Source: VRUE01 sp963720805 (GTDB lineage: Bacteria; Actinomycetota; Thermoleophilia; Solirubrobacterales; 70-9). Taken from it: a stretch of DNA of 64,000 nt. The DNA lies in the NCBI GenBank assembly GCA_963720805.1, contig CAVRGT010000011.1:89623-153622 (forward strand). The letters run 5' to 3'. Shown here in pieces: positions 32,649 to 41,304 of this stretch (the stretch's first letter is position 1; every line of letters starts with the position of its first letter). The notes under the pieces were generated by a model. That model worked only from the letters and a program-made list of their open reading frames with translations, was not told the DNA's origin and made no database searches. The position numbers and the translations under genes are program-made.

Positions 32649-33788
32649 TCAGCTCTTTGTCGTTTCAGGTTCAAGTTCGAGCGCCTGCTCGACCGGCACG
32701 CAATCGACGCCGACTCCCTCGGCGACCGCCGGGTGAGTGACCACGCCGCCCGCCACGTTGACGCCGGGGCGCAACCCGGGGTCGCGGCGGATCGCCCCGG
32801 CGACGCCCTCGTCGGCGAGGGCGATCGCGTAGGGCAGGGTCGCGTTGGTGAGCGCGTGGGTCGAGGTGATCGGCACCGCGCCGGGCATGTTGGCGACGCA
32901 GTAGTGGGTGATCCCGTCGACCTCGAAGGTGGGGTCGCGATGGGTGGTCGGGTGCGAGGTCTCGAAGCAGCCCCCCTGGTCGATCGCGACGTCGACCAGC
33001 ACCGCGCCCGGCTTCATCAGCGCCAGCTGCTCGCGTCGCACGACGTAGGGCGCGCGGGCGCCGTGGACGAGGACGGCGCCGATCACCAGGTCGGCGCGCG
33101 GCAGCATCTCCTCGACCGCCAGCGTGGTCGAGTAGACGGTCGAGCAGGAGCCGCCGAAGTCGGTGTCGAGCTCACGCAGGCGATCGATCGACTTGTCGAA
33201 GACGAAGACGTCGGCGCCCATCCCGATCGCGACGAAAGCGGCGTTCATGCCGACGACGCCGCCGCCAATCACCATCACATTGGCGGCGGCGACGCCAGGC
33301 ACTCCACCGAGCAAGATTCCGCGGCCGCCGAGCGGCTTCTCGAGCATGAAGGCACCGGCCTGGGTGGCGATCTTGCCGGCGATCTCGCTCATCGGCGCCA
33401 GCAGCGGCAGCTGCCCGCGGGCGTCCTCGACCGTCTCGTAGGCGACGCAGGTGGCGCCCGAGCCGCAGAGGCCGCGGGTCAGCTCGGGGTCGGGGGCCAG
33501 GTGCAAGTAGGTGAAGAGCAGCTGACCCGGACGCAGCATCTCGACCTCGACCGCCTGCGGCTCCTTGACCTTGAGCACCATCTCGGCCTCGGCGAAGACC
33601 GCCGCCGCGTCGGCAAGGGTGCGGGCGCCCTGGGCCTCGAAATCGTCATCGCCAATCGCGCTGCCCTCCCCGGCCCCCGCCTCGATCAGCACCTCGTGGC
33701 CGTGTTCGACCAGCTCGCGCACGCCCGCGGGGGTAACCGCGACGCGGTACTCATCCGGCTTGATCTCGCTCGGAATCCCGATCCTCAC
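32649..33788 (-). CDS. ald: Alanine dehydrogenase
   Basis: From GTG 33788 the protein has 379 aa and starts VRIGIPSEIKPDEYRVAVTP, the family N-terminus. It has the substrate residues KVKEP and H96 region (FTYLHLAPD), and the NAD-binding VMVIGGGVVGMNAA. It interconverts alanine and pyruvate with NH4+. In this operon it would recycle the alanine made by a pyruvate-dependent amine transaminase. The frame is open far upstream inside pucR, but the GTG overlapping the pucR stop (4 nt) is the convincing start. Confidence 0.94.
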   Translation of the reverse strand: MRIGIPSEIKPDEYRVAVTPAGVRELVEHGHEVLIEAGAGEGSAIGDDDFEAQGARTLADAAAVFAEAEMVLKVKEPQAVEVEMLRPGQLLFTYLHLAPDPELTRGLCGSGATCVAYETVEDARGQLPLLAPMSEIAGKIATQAGAFMLEKPLGGRGILLGGVPGVAAANVMVIGGGVVGMNAAFVAIGMGADVFVFDKSIDRLRELDTDFGGSCSTVYSTTLAVEEMLPRADLVIGAVLVHGARAPYVVRREQLALMKPGAVLVDVAIDQGGCFETSHPTTHRDPTFEVDGITHYCVANMPGAVPITSTHALTNATLPYAIALADEGVAGAIRRDPGLRPGVNVAGGVVTHPAVAEGVGVDCVPVEQALELEPETTKS

Positions 33789-35341
33789 GTGACCAGCTCC
33801 CGCGCTCGTATCGCCAGCCAGAACTCGATCCGGTCGTGGGCGCGCGAGAGGTCGCGGCCGGTCAGCTCCTCGATTTTGCGCATCCGGTAGCGCAGCGTGT
33901 GGCGGTGGCAGTAGACCTGGCGGGCGGCTTTCTCCCACTGGCCGTTCTGCTCGATGAAGGCCTCGAGTGAGCGCAGCAGCTCGCCGCCGTACTCCTCGTC
34001 ACCGCTCTCGATCGGCCCCAGCACGCTGTCGCAGTAGAGCTTCAGTGCCTCGTCGTCCTGGATCGAGAGCAGCAGGGTGAAGGCGCCGAGGTCGCGCCAG
34101 GACGCCACATCCGGGGCGCTGCCATTGTCGATCGCGGTCGCCTCCAGCGCGCAGCGGGCCTCGTGGAAGGAGTGGCGCAGATCCTCTGGCGGGGCCGGGC
34201 GGCTCGCCGCCGCGCGGACGGCCCCGCGGTCTTTGACCAGCGCTTTGCGGGCGTCGGCGGCGAGGTCGACCGGGTCGCGATCGGAGGCGTCGACGATCGC
34301 GCAGAGCAACTCGCGGCGGCCGCTGGCATGCGGCGCCACCACTGCCGGGCAGGCGTCCGCGGCAAGCGCCCGCTCCAGGGTCGCCTCGGCGGCGGCCGGG
34401 TCGTCGAGGGCGAAGACGAGCACGGCCGCTTCGTCGCCGATGCCGAAGGGCTCGAGCCGACGGCGCAACTCGGAGGGATCGAGCCGGCCGCCCAGGGCTC
34501 CGGCGAGGACATCCCCGGCGAGGCGCCGCTCGGTCTCGCTGGCGACCCGGCGCCGCATCAGCTCCAGCGCCACCACCGCGACCGCCTGCTGCAGGATCAG
34601 CCGCTCGAAGTCACCGAGACCGCCGGAGTCGCGGACGATCACGACCCACGCCTGCGGCGGTCCGCCGCCCGGCGAGATCACCGGATGAGCGAGCGCCCGC
34701 CCGGCGACCGCCGGATGGGCGGGGACGAAGGCGTGGCCGTCGGCGGTGTGGCGCAGCGCTTCCTCGCGGATCGCGTTGACCGCCTCGGCGGAGAGCTCGC
34801 GGCGGAAACCGCGCCCGGCGAGCCGCTCGCCGCGGCCGCCAAGGATCGCCACGGTCCCACCGACGGCCGAGGCGATCGTCGCCACGATCTCCTCCAGGCC
34901 GCGTTCTTCGAGAACCAGCCGCTCGAGCCGGCGCTGCACGGCGATGCCGCGCTGCAAAACCTCGTACTGCTCGTTGACGAGGCGGGCGAAGGCCTTCTCG
35001 GTGATCGCGATGAAGGGCGTCGAGTAGGGAACCTCAAAGAGCGGGAAGTCGCGTTTCTCGGCCTCGTCGAGGAGCGCCTTGGGCAACTTGTCGTGAGTGA
35101 AGCCGGTGCCGAACCCAAGCCCGGCGAGGTTGTGATCGGCGAGCAGCTTGACGAAGGCGCGCTGCTTGGCGGCGCTGCCCAGCGGGATTCCCGTGGTCAG
35201 CATCAACTCACCGCCGGAGAGCCACGGGGTCGGGTCCTCGAGCTCGGAGATGTGGACCCAACGCACCGGCGCCTCGGCCGCGTGGCTGCCGGCCACGAGC
35301 TCGAGGTCGAGTTCGTCAAGCAGGCTTTGGACGGTAAGCAC
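33785..35341 (-). CDS. PucR-family transcriptional regulator
   Basis: The 518-aa protein has the N-terminal PucR domain (TVQSLLDELDLELVAGSHAA, then WVHISELEDPTPWLSGGELM), a central GAF-like region, and the C-terminal helix-turn-helix of the CdaR/PucR type with CHRHTLRYRMRKIEELTGRD. PucR-family proteins respond to nitrogen or purine intermediates and often activate amine and polyamine catabolism. The GTG start at 35341 is preceded by the class III aminotransferase stop, 8 bp upstream. It is inside the operon it may control. Confidence 0.92.
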   Translation of the reverse strand: MLTVQSLLDELDLELVAGSHAAEAPVRWVHISELEDPTPWLSGGELMLTTGIPLGSAAKQRAFVKLLADHNLAGLGFGTGFTHDKLPKALLDEAEKRDFPLFEVPYSTPFIAITEKAFARLVNEQYEVLQRGIAVQRRLERLVLEERGLEEIVATIASAVGGTVAILGGRGERLAGRGFRRELSAEAVNAIREEALRHTADGHAFVPAHPAVAGRALAHPVISPGGGPPQAWVVIVRDSGGLGDFERLILQQAVAVVALELMRRRVASETERRLAGDVLAGALGGRLDPSELRRRLEPFGIGDEAAVLVFALDDPAAAEATLERALAADACPAVVAPHASGRRELLCAIVDASDRDPVDLAADARKALVKDRGAVRAAASRPAPPEDLRHSFHEARCALEATAIDNGSAPDVASWRDLGAFTLLLSIQDDEALKLYCDSVLGPIESGDEEYGGELLRSLEAFIEQNGQWEKAARQVYCHRHTLRYRMRKIEELTGRDLSRAHDRIEFWLAIRARELVT

Positions 35342-35349
35342 GCGACCGC

Positions 35350-36747
35350 CTATTTCCGGACCCGATCCCAGGCCTCGCTCAGCACGGCCCGCAGCACGTC
35401 ATGGATCTCTTCGAACTGCTCGCTGTCGGCGATCAGCGGCGGGGCCAGCTGAATCACCGGGTCGCCGCGGTCATCGGCGCGGCAGATCAGGCCGCGTTTG
35501 TAGAGCTCGGCGGAGAGGAAGCCGCGCAGCAGCTCCTCGGCCTCCTCGTCGCCGAAGGTCTCTTTGGTCTCGCGGTCCTTGACCAGCTCGATCGCCTGGA
35601 AGAAGCCGGCGCCGCGGACATCGCCGACGATCGGGATGTCGCGCAGCGTCTCCAGCATGCCGCGGAACTCGTCCTCCTTGGCCAGCACATGGCCGCAGAG
35701 GTCCTCGCGCTCGTAGACGTCGAGGTTGGCCATCGCCACCGCCGCGGAGACCGGGTGGCCGGCGAAGGTGAAGCCGTGCGCGAAGGAGGCATCGCCCTCC
35801 ATGAAGGGCGCGGCGACGGCGTCGGAGGCGATCAGGGCGCCCATCGGCGCGTAGGCGGAGGTGAGCGCCTTGGCGACGGTGATGATGTCGGGCACGTAGC
35901 CGAAGCGTTCGCAGCCGAAGTAATGACCGAGGCGACCCCAGGCGCAGATCACCTCGTCGGAGATCATCAACACGTCGTAGCGATCGCAGATCTCGCGCAC
36001 GCGCTCGAAGTAGCCCTCGGGCGGGACGAAGCAGCCGCCGGCGTTCTGCACCGGCTCGAGGATCACCGCGGCGACCGTGTCGGGACCCTCGAACTGGATT
36101 CGCTCCTCGATCGCCGTCGCCGCCCAGAGCGGGTGACGGTCCTCGGGCCAGCGGTAGAGGTTGGTGTTGGGCACGTGGCAACCACCCGGGGTGAGCGGCT
36201 CGAACTGCGCCCGCAGCTCGGTGATGCCGGTGGCGGAGAGGGCGCCGAGCGAGGTGCCGTGGTAGGCGATCTCACGGGCGATCACCTTGTGCTTCTGACC
36301 TTTGCCGAGCATCCGGTGGTAGTTGCGGGCCAGCTTCAGGGCAGACTCGACCGACTCCGAGCCGCCCGAGGTGAAGAAGACGCGGTTGAGGTCACCGGGG
36401 GCAAGCGCGGCGAGCCGTGCTGCCAGCTCGATCGCGCGCGGGTGGGCGTAGCTCCACAGCGTGTAGAAGTCGAGCTCCTCGAGCTGGCGCGCGGCCGCTT
36501 CGCCGAGCTCGCTGCGGCCGTGGCCGGAGTTGACGCAAAAGAGACCGGAAAGGCCGTCGAGGTAGCGCTTGCCGTGGTCGTCGTAGACGTAGCAGCCGTC
36601 GGCGCGAGTGATGATCGGGATCTCGTGCTCGGCGCTGTAGGAGCCCATCCGCGAGAAGTGCATCCAGAGATGGCGGCGCGCCATCTCCTGCAAACCTGAA
36701 CTCGCCGCCGAATCTGGCGCGGAACCCGGTCGCGACGCAACGGCCAT
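35350..36747 (-). CDS. Class III aminotransferase (putrescine/omega-amino acid:pyruvate type)
   Basis: The 465-aa PLP enzyme begins with a short acidic N-extension and LQEMARRHLWMHFSRM, which is common in SpuC-type amine transaminases. It has FFTSGGSESVESALKLARN, VAYHGTSLGAL-like AYHGTSLGALSATG, EPVQNAGG, the ISDEVICAWGRLG aspartate, and the Lys in VAKALTSAYAPMGAL. The reaction transfers an amine from putrescine, GABA or similar amine to pyruvate. Grouping with alanine dehydrogenase and SSADH supports this. ATG 36747 follows a purine-rich AGGAGACTGAC-like ribosome site. Confidence 0.9.
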   Translation of the reverse strand: MAVASRPGSAPDSAASSGLQEMARRHLWMHFSRMGSYSAEHEIPIITRADGCYVYDDHGKRYLDGLSGLFCVNSGHGRSELGEAAARQLEELDFYTLWSYAHPRAIELAARLAALAPGDLNRVFFTSGGSESVESALKLARNYHRMLGKGQKHKVIAREIAYHGTSLGALSATGITELRAQFEPLTPGGCHVPNTNLYRWPEDRHPLWAATAIEERIQFEGPDTVAAVILEPVQNAGGCFVPPEGYFERVREICDRYDVLMISDEVICAWGRLGHYFGCERFGYVPDIITVAKALTSAYAPMGALIASDAVAAPFMEGDASFAHGFTFAGHPVSAAVAMANLDVYEREDLCGHVLAKEDEFRGMLETLRDIPIVGDVRGAGFFQAIELVKDRETKETFGDEEAEELLRGFLSAELYKRGLICRADDRGDPVIQLAPPLIADSEQFEEIHDVLRAVLSEAWDRVRK

Positions 36748-36966
36748 GTCAGTCTCCTCTCATGCTACGACGTTCTGGATAACGCTAGAACTGGTATAGC
36801 GCACTTGCAATGTTCGCTTGGGAGAGTCCCAGCTAATGACCTATACAAATCGTACAAGTACCTACTGGACATTTGGGACATTCGCAACTTGTGCAAATCG
36901 GCCGGCCGTCCTAAGTTGAAGCGGTCGCCGCGCACTCTGAGCGGCGGATCGACGGAAGGAGACGGA
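36748..36966. promoter_or_regulatory. Divergent promoter region with TTGTRCAA-like motifs
   Basis: This 219-bp gap separates the amine operon from the permease. It has short repeats, including ACTTGTGCAAATC, ACAAATCGTACAAGTAC, ACTTGCAATG and a doubled GGACATT. These are candidate sites for the PucR-type regulator. GAAGGAGACGGA before 36967 is the permease ribosome-binding site. Confidence 0.5.
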
Positions 36967-38523
36967 ATGGAGAGCTCTGCGGTCCCCCCGGCCAAAGCGC
37001 GCACCGCACCGGTCCCCAGCGGCGGCGACAAGGGCCTGAAGAAGAACGCGATCGGCTTCGTCTCCAGCGTCGTCATCGGCGTCGCCTCGACCGCGCCGGG
37101 CTACAGCCTCGCCGCCACCCTCGGCTTCATCGCCGCCGCCGTCGCCCTGAAGTCGCCGGCGATCCTGCTGATCAGCTTCATCCCGATGTTCCTCGTCGCG
37201 GCCGGCTACTACTACATGAACAAGGCCGACCCGGACTGCGGCACCAGCTTCTCCTGGGTGACCAAGGCGATGGGCCCGCAGCTCGGCTGGATCGCCGGCT
37301 GGGTGATCGTCGTCGCCGACGTGATCGTGATGGCCAACCTGGCCCAGATCGCCGGCCTTTACACCTTCGAGCTCTTCGGCTGGACCGCCGCGGCCGAATC
37401 GACCGCCGCGGTAACCGCGGTCGGGGTGATCTGGATCATGATCATGACCGCGATCGTGCTGATCGGGATCGAGCTCTCGGCCCGCACCCAGGTCGGGCTG
37501 CTGGCGGCGGAGATCGTCACCCTCGCCGCCTTCGCCGTCGTCGCCCTGGTCAAGGTCTACTCGGGCGGCGCCCCGGCGGCATCGATTCATCCCAGCCTCT
37601 CCTGGATCAACCCCTTCAGCCTCAGCCCCAGCGAGATCTCGGCGGGCATGCTGCTCGCGGTCTTCATCTACTGGGGCTGGGACACGACGGCGACCGTCAA
37701 CGAGGAGACCGAAGACCCCGGCGAGGCGCCGGGGCGGGCAACGGTGATCAGCACCCTGATCCTGCTCGGGATCTATCTGGTCGTCGCCGTGGCGGCGCAG
37801 TCCTACGCCGGCGTCGACAACCTGGTCGCCAACCAGGAAGACGTGCTCAGCTCGCTCGGCACTGAAGTCTTCGGCTCGCCGCTGGACAAGCTGGTGATCA
37901 TCGCGGTGCTCACCTCGGCGGCGGCGTCGACCCAGACGACGATCCTGCCGACGGCGCGGACGACGCTCTCGATGGCGCGCGCGCACGCGCTGCCGGAGAG
38001 CCTCGGCAAGGTCCATCCGCGCTTCCTCACCCCGCACGTCTCGACCCTTGCGATGGGCGCCGCCTCGATCGTCTGGTACGTCGGGTTGACCCTGGTCAGC
38101 GAAGACATCCTCTTCGACTCGCTGGCGGCCCTGGGCCTGATGATCTCCTTCTACATCGGCCTCACCGGCTTCGCCTGCGCGATCTACTACCGCCACGAGC
38201 TGACCCGCAGCGTCAAGAACTTCTTCTTCATCGGGGTCGGGCCGGCCCTCGGCGGCGCGATCCTCTTCTACCTGCTGGTCAAGAACGGGATCGAACTCGC
38301 CGACCCGGCCAACTCGGAATCGGGCAACTCGTGGTTCGGCATCGGCCCGCCGCTGCTGATCGCCGCCTTCTTCCTCGTGCTGGGAGTACTGCTGATGTTC
38401 GTCCAGTGGCGCAAGGTGCCCGGCTTCTTCCGGCGCAAGCCGGAAGTGGTCCCGGCCGGCTTCCTCGAGGGTGAAGCCACCTTGGAGCCGGTGCCGATCG
38501 CCGACGACTGGAAGGGAGACTGA
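36967..38523 (+). CDS. APC-superfamily amino acid/amine permease
   Basis: The start ATG 36967 (MESSAVPPAKARTAP) is chosen for its GAAGGAGA site and because the frame upstream lacks similarity to the family. The 518-aa protein has about 12 membrane spans, starting with IGFVSSVVIGVASTAPGYSL and TLGFIAAAVAL, both APC signatures. Its likely cargo is an amine or amino acid feeding the divergent catabolic operon. The stop TGA 38521-38523 is followed directly by the UspA gene start, so the two are co-translated. Confidence 0.9.
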   Translation: MESSAVPPAKARTAPVPSGGDKGLKKNAIGFVSSVVIGVASTAPGYSLAATLGFIAAAVALKSPAILLISFIPMFLVAAGYYYMNKADPDCGTSFSWVTKAMGPQLGWIAGWVIVVADVIVMANLAQIAGLYTFELFGWTAAAESTAAVTAVGVIWIMIMTAIVLIGIELSARTQVGLLAAEIVTLAAFAVVALVKVYSGGAPAASIHPSLSWINPFSLSPSEISAGMLLAVFIYWGWDTTATVNEETEDPGEAPGRATVISTLILLGIYLVVAVAAQSYAGVDNLVANQEDVLSSLGTEVFGSPLDKLVIIAVLTSAAASTQTTILPTARTTLSMARAHALPESLGKVHPRFLTPHVSTLAMGAASIVWYVGLTLVSEDILFDSLAALGLMISFYIGLTGFACAIYYRHELTRSVKNFFFIGVGPALGGAILFYLLVKNGIELADPANSESGNSWFGIGPPLLIAAFFLVLGVLLMFVQWRKVPGFFRRKPEVVPAGFLEGEATLEPVPIADDWKGD

Positions 38524-38524
38524 G

Positions 38525-38944
38525 ATGAGCCAGATAGTGGTCGGTTACGACGGCTCCGATTGCAGCCGCGCCGCGCTCGACGAGGGCCTGCGGACCGCAA
38601 AGGCCCTGGGCGACGAGGTGGTCGTCGTCTTTGGCTACTCACCGCCGGGTCTTTGGGGCGGCGAGATCGCCGAACACGAGGACGCGATCGCCGAACGCGG
38701 CACCAAGGTGCTGGACGAGGCAAAGCACCAGGCCGAAGCAGCGGGAGCCACGGTCGAGGTCGAGCTGGTCGCCAAGAAGGCCTCGGCGGCGATCGTCGAC
38801 GTGGCGGAGAAACGCGACGCGCGAATGATCGTCGTCGGCAGCTATGGAGATCCGCCGCTGAAGGGGATGATCCTGGGGTCGACTCCCAACAAGTTGCTGC
38901 ACCTGGCCGAGCGGCCGGTTTTGGTCGTACCTGCCAAGCGCTGA
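38525..38944 (+). CDS. Universal stress protein (UspA domain)
   Basis: The 139-aa protein has a single UspA domain: QIVVGYDGSDCSRAALDEGL at the start and the nucleotide-binding GSYGDPPLKGMILGSTPNKL (G-2x-G-9x-G-S/T) near the end, so ATP binding is likely. It starts 1 nt after the permease stop. UspA genes linked to transporters may regulate them, as in some Na+-coupled systems. This pairing is an inference. Confidence 0.9.
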   Translation: MSQIVVGYDGSDCSRAALDEGLRTAKALGDEVVVVFGYSPPGLWGGEIAEHEDAIAERGTKVLDEAKHQAEAAGATVEVELVAKKASAAIVDVAEKRDARMIVVGSYGDPPLKGMILGSTPNKLLHLAERPVLVVPAKR

Positions 38945-38979
38945 TTCGCCTCGAAGGTCGCCCGGTAGAGAACATCTTC

Positions 38980-39000
38980 CTTGTTAGGTACGATATTCCC
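38980..39000 (+). promoter_or_regulatory. Possible leaderless promoter of the HTH-PIN pair
   Basis: The sequence TAGGTACGATATTCCC ends directly before the ATG at 39001. TACGAT is a plausible -10 box only 7-8 bp from the start codon and there is no Shine-Dalgarno, so transcription may begin at or next to the ATG. Confidence 0.35.
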
Positions 39001-39339
39001 ATGTCCCAAATCACCTGGAGGGTCGAGGAGCTTGCCGCCCAGCATGGCTGGGGCGTAAGCCAACTCGCCGAGGAGACTGGACTGGACCCCAAGACGATCC
39101 GCAACATCGTCGCCGGCCGGGCAACGCGGGTCGACCTGAAGACGATCGCGCGCCTGTCTCGGGCCCTTGGAGTCGGCCCGGGATCGCTTTGGGAGATGGA
39201 CCCAAACTCCAGCGGAGCTTGGGAGCGGACCGCGGGAGCGGCCGGCGAAGCGAGGGCGGGCGAACTGGAGGATGTCCTCGCCGGCAGCTGGCCGGAGCCG
39301 CTCGATCCGGGCCTGGAGCGGGCCCTGCGGTCGCCTTGA
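39001..39339 (+). CDS. XRE-type HTH antitoxin candidate
   Basis: The 112-aa protein has an XRE helix-turn-helix at about residues 16-50 (WGVSQLAEETGLDPKTIRNI, then GRATRVDLKTIARLSRALG). The C-terminal half (about 75-112) is acidic and unstructured-looking, as expected for a toxin-binding tail. It is immediately followed by a PIN-domain gene with a 4-nt TTGA overlap, so it is a likely antitoxin and autorepressor. ATG 39001 sits about 8 nt after a TACGAT hexamer, consistent with a leaderless transcript. Confidence 0.78.
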   Translation: MSQITWRVEELAAQHGWGVSQLAEETGLDPKTIRNIVAGRATRVDLKTIARLSRALGVGPGSLWEMDPNSSGAWERTAGAAGEARAGELEDVLAGSWPEPLDPGLERALRSP

Positions 39340-39863
39340 GCCGCTGTTACCTCGACACGAACTTCATCTACGCCCACCTGCGATCGAAACGAGGCGGGAC
39401 CCTGGGGCCGGTCGAGGCCTGGCGGGCGCGGGTGCTGAATGAGATGAATGGCGACGGGGTGATCAGCGCCCTCGTCGTCGACGAGCTCGCCTACCGGCTG
39501 ATCCTCGCCTGGCTGCGTGACGACGGGGACGGCGATCCGCTGACGACCTACCGGACCGACGCCCGCACGGTGATGCAGGCGATGCGAAAGCGGCTGGCGG
39601 CGACGTGGCGAGCGGTCGACTCCCTCTCGCTCGAGCTGCAGCCAACCGAGCACTCAGTGATCGACCGGGCGAAGTCCCTGATGTCGAGGCCCGGACTACC
39701 CCCTCGGGACGCCTTTCACGCGGCGCACGCGCTGGCGGCGGGCTGCACGGTGATCGCGAGCGGCGACATCGCATTCGGTCGGGTCTCGGGGCTTCGGCTG
39801 CTCCCACCGGGAGAAGGCGGGTTGGGAGGGGGTCCCAAAACGCTCGGCGGGAGCCTCGCTTGA
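39336..39863 (+). CDS. PIN-domain toxin candidate
   Basis: From TTG 39336 the 175-aa protein reads LSRCYLDTNFIYAHL, with the PIN acidic residue D7. Further acids are D and E of VVDELAYRLILAW, D in PPRDAFHAAHAL, and D in ASGDIAFGRV. This is a VapC-like RNase fold. The last 17 residues (GEGGLGGGPKTLGGSLA) come from the family B hairpin, so the true family C-terminus probably ends near LRLLPPG. The TTG overlaps the antitoxin stop. Confidence 0.8.
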   Translation: MSRCYLDTNFIYAHLRSKRGGTLGPVEAWRARVLNEMNGDGVISALVVDELAYRLILAWLRDDGDGDPLTTYRTDARTVMQAMRKRLAATWRAVDSLSLELQPTEHSVIDRAKSLMSRPGLPPRDAFHAAHALAAGCTVIASGDIAFGRVSGLRLLPPGEGGLGGGPKTLGGSLA

Positions 39864-39890
39864 GTGTTTTGGGACCCCCTCCCAACCCGC
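39817..39890. repeat. Perfect inverted repeat, family B copy 3 (inverted)
   Basis: Positions 39817-39841 and 39866-39890 form a perfect 25-bp stem. Read on the minus strand, the 24-nt loop begins ACTCAAG and continues CGAGGCTCC, the variant also found at 41.33 kb. The stem includes the PIN-gene stop and ends 1 bp before the flavin-oxidase stop codon, between convergent genes. Confidence 0.9.
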
Positions 39891-39891
39891 T

Positions 39892-41289
39892 CTACCTGCC
39901 GATGTGGAAGCCGATCAGCTGCGGGATCCGCGCGATTAGGGACGAGATCGGGCCGGGGCTGCGGCCGTTTAGCTCGGCTTGCTCCTTGCGTTGGATGGCG
40001 GCTCGGATGGCCTCGCCTCCCAGCCAGTGGAAGGGCTCCGGTGGGACTCGCGGTGGCGAAGGGTCGACAAAGGCCAAGCGGGAGTGCTCGTCGCGGCGGT
40101 CGAGAGCAAGTGAGGCGAGGGTTCGGCCGACCATGTGGGAGGGGCCGACGCCGTTGCCGGTGTAGCCCGCCGCGGCGAAGGCGCGGTTGCCGTGCAGGGG
40201 CAGGACCAGGGGAAGGTGGGTTGGGGAGGCGTCGATCGGGCCGCCCCAGGCGTGGGTGATCGCCTTGCCCTCGAGGCCCGGGAAGTACTCCCAGAGGTGG
40301 GCTGCGGTTTGGGAGATCACCTCGGGGTCAAACTCGGAGCGGCCGTGCAGGCGCGCACCCATCGCGATGTGGCCACCACCCCAGCCGAAAGCGATGCGGC
40401 CGTCGGGAGTGGTGCGGAAGTAGTTGATCAGGGCGCGGCTGTCGGTGATGCACTCGCCGCCGGTCCAGCCGACCTCCTCCAGCAACTCCGGCACCGGCTC
40501 GGTGAGGACAATGTGGGAGGAGGCAACCGAGAGGCGCCCCTGGAAGGGCCCACCCGCCGCCTTGGCCGCCGAGCCCATTGCCAGCACCGCACTTCGAGCC
40601 CGAACGGTGCCGGCGGCGGTGTGCGCCTCAACCCCGCTCCAAGACCCCTCGAGCCGCCGCACCGGCGAGTTCTCGCAAACCTCTACGCCGCGAGCCCGCA
40701 ACCGCTCACGCAATCCGAACGCCAGCCGCGCCGGCTGCACAGTCGCGGCACGGGGATAGAAGACCCCGCCCCGAAAGACCGGCGAAGCACAACGCGCCGC
40801 CACCTGACCCGGCGACAACGCCTCGAACGCATCGTCCACCCCAAGCTCCCGGCAAGCCGCCAGCGCCTCACCCCAAACATGGTCATGCGCCTCGGCGGTA
40901 GAGACCTGCATGTACCCCCCATGCCGGTACCACGCATCAACCCCCTCCCCCTCACAAAACTCCCCAATCCCAACCGCCGCCTCTTCCGCCGCCCGAGCCA
41001 CCGTCAACGCCTCGGTGTCGCCCCATCGCTGCCGCATGTTCGGCAACGAGAACCACATCAGGTTGCAGAACCCCCCATTCCGCCCACTCGGCCCGTACCC
41101 ACACCGATCCGCCTCCAGCAGAAGCACCGACGCTTCAGGCTCCAGCTGCTTCACGTGCCAGGCAGCCCACATCCCCGTGTATCCGCCACCGATCACAACG
41201 ACATCCACATCTCGGGGCCCCAGCAACTCCGGGGCAACCTCAACCCCCGGAGCCTCCTCCAGCCAGTACCCGTGCGCATCGTGCTTCAC
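39892..41289 (-). CDS. FAD-dependent amine/amino acid oxidase (DAO, PuuB-like)
   Basis: The GTG 41289 start gives 465 aa (VKHDAHGYWLEEAPGVE). The FAD dinucleotide motif is VDVVVIGGGYTGMWAAWHV (about 28-46) and the GRNGGFCNLMW block follows. The C-terminal region has PDGRIAFGWGGGHI and ITHAWGGPIDASPTHLPLVL, then FAAAGYTGNGVGPSHMVGRT. It resembles gamma-glutamylputrescine oxidase and related amine oxidases, which fits the amine-utilisation genes at 31-38 kb. It is bracketed exactly by two inverted family B hairpins. A longer frame to 41331 would start in hairpin DNA and is rejected. Confidence 0.85.
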   Translation of the reverse strand: MKHDAHGYWLEEAPGVEVAPELLGPRDVDVVVIGGGYTGMWAAWHVKQLEPEASVLLLEADRCGYGPSGRNGGFCNLMWFSLPNMRQRWGDTEALTVARAAEEAAVGIGEFCEGEGVDAWYRHGGYMQVSTAEAHDHVWGEALAACRELGVDDAFEALSPGQVAARCASPVFRGGVFYPRAATVQPARLAFGLRERLRARGVEVCENSPVRRLEGSWSGVEAHTAAGTVRARSAVLAMGSAAKAAGGPFQGRLSVASSHIVLTEPVPELLEEVGWTGGECITDSRALINYFRTTPDGRIAFGWGGGHIAMGARLHGRSEFDPEVISQTAAHLWEYFPGLEGKAITHAWGGPIDASPTHLPLVLPLHGNRAFAAAGYTGNGVGPSHMVGRTLASLALDRRDEHSRLAFVDPSPPRVPPEPFHWLGGEAIRAAIQRKEQAELNGRSPGPISSLIARIPQLIGFHIGR

Positions 41290-41304
41290 GGGTCCGAGTC
41301 TGCC

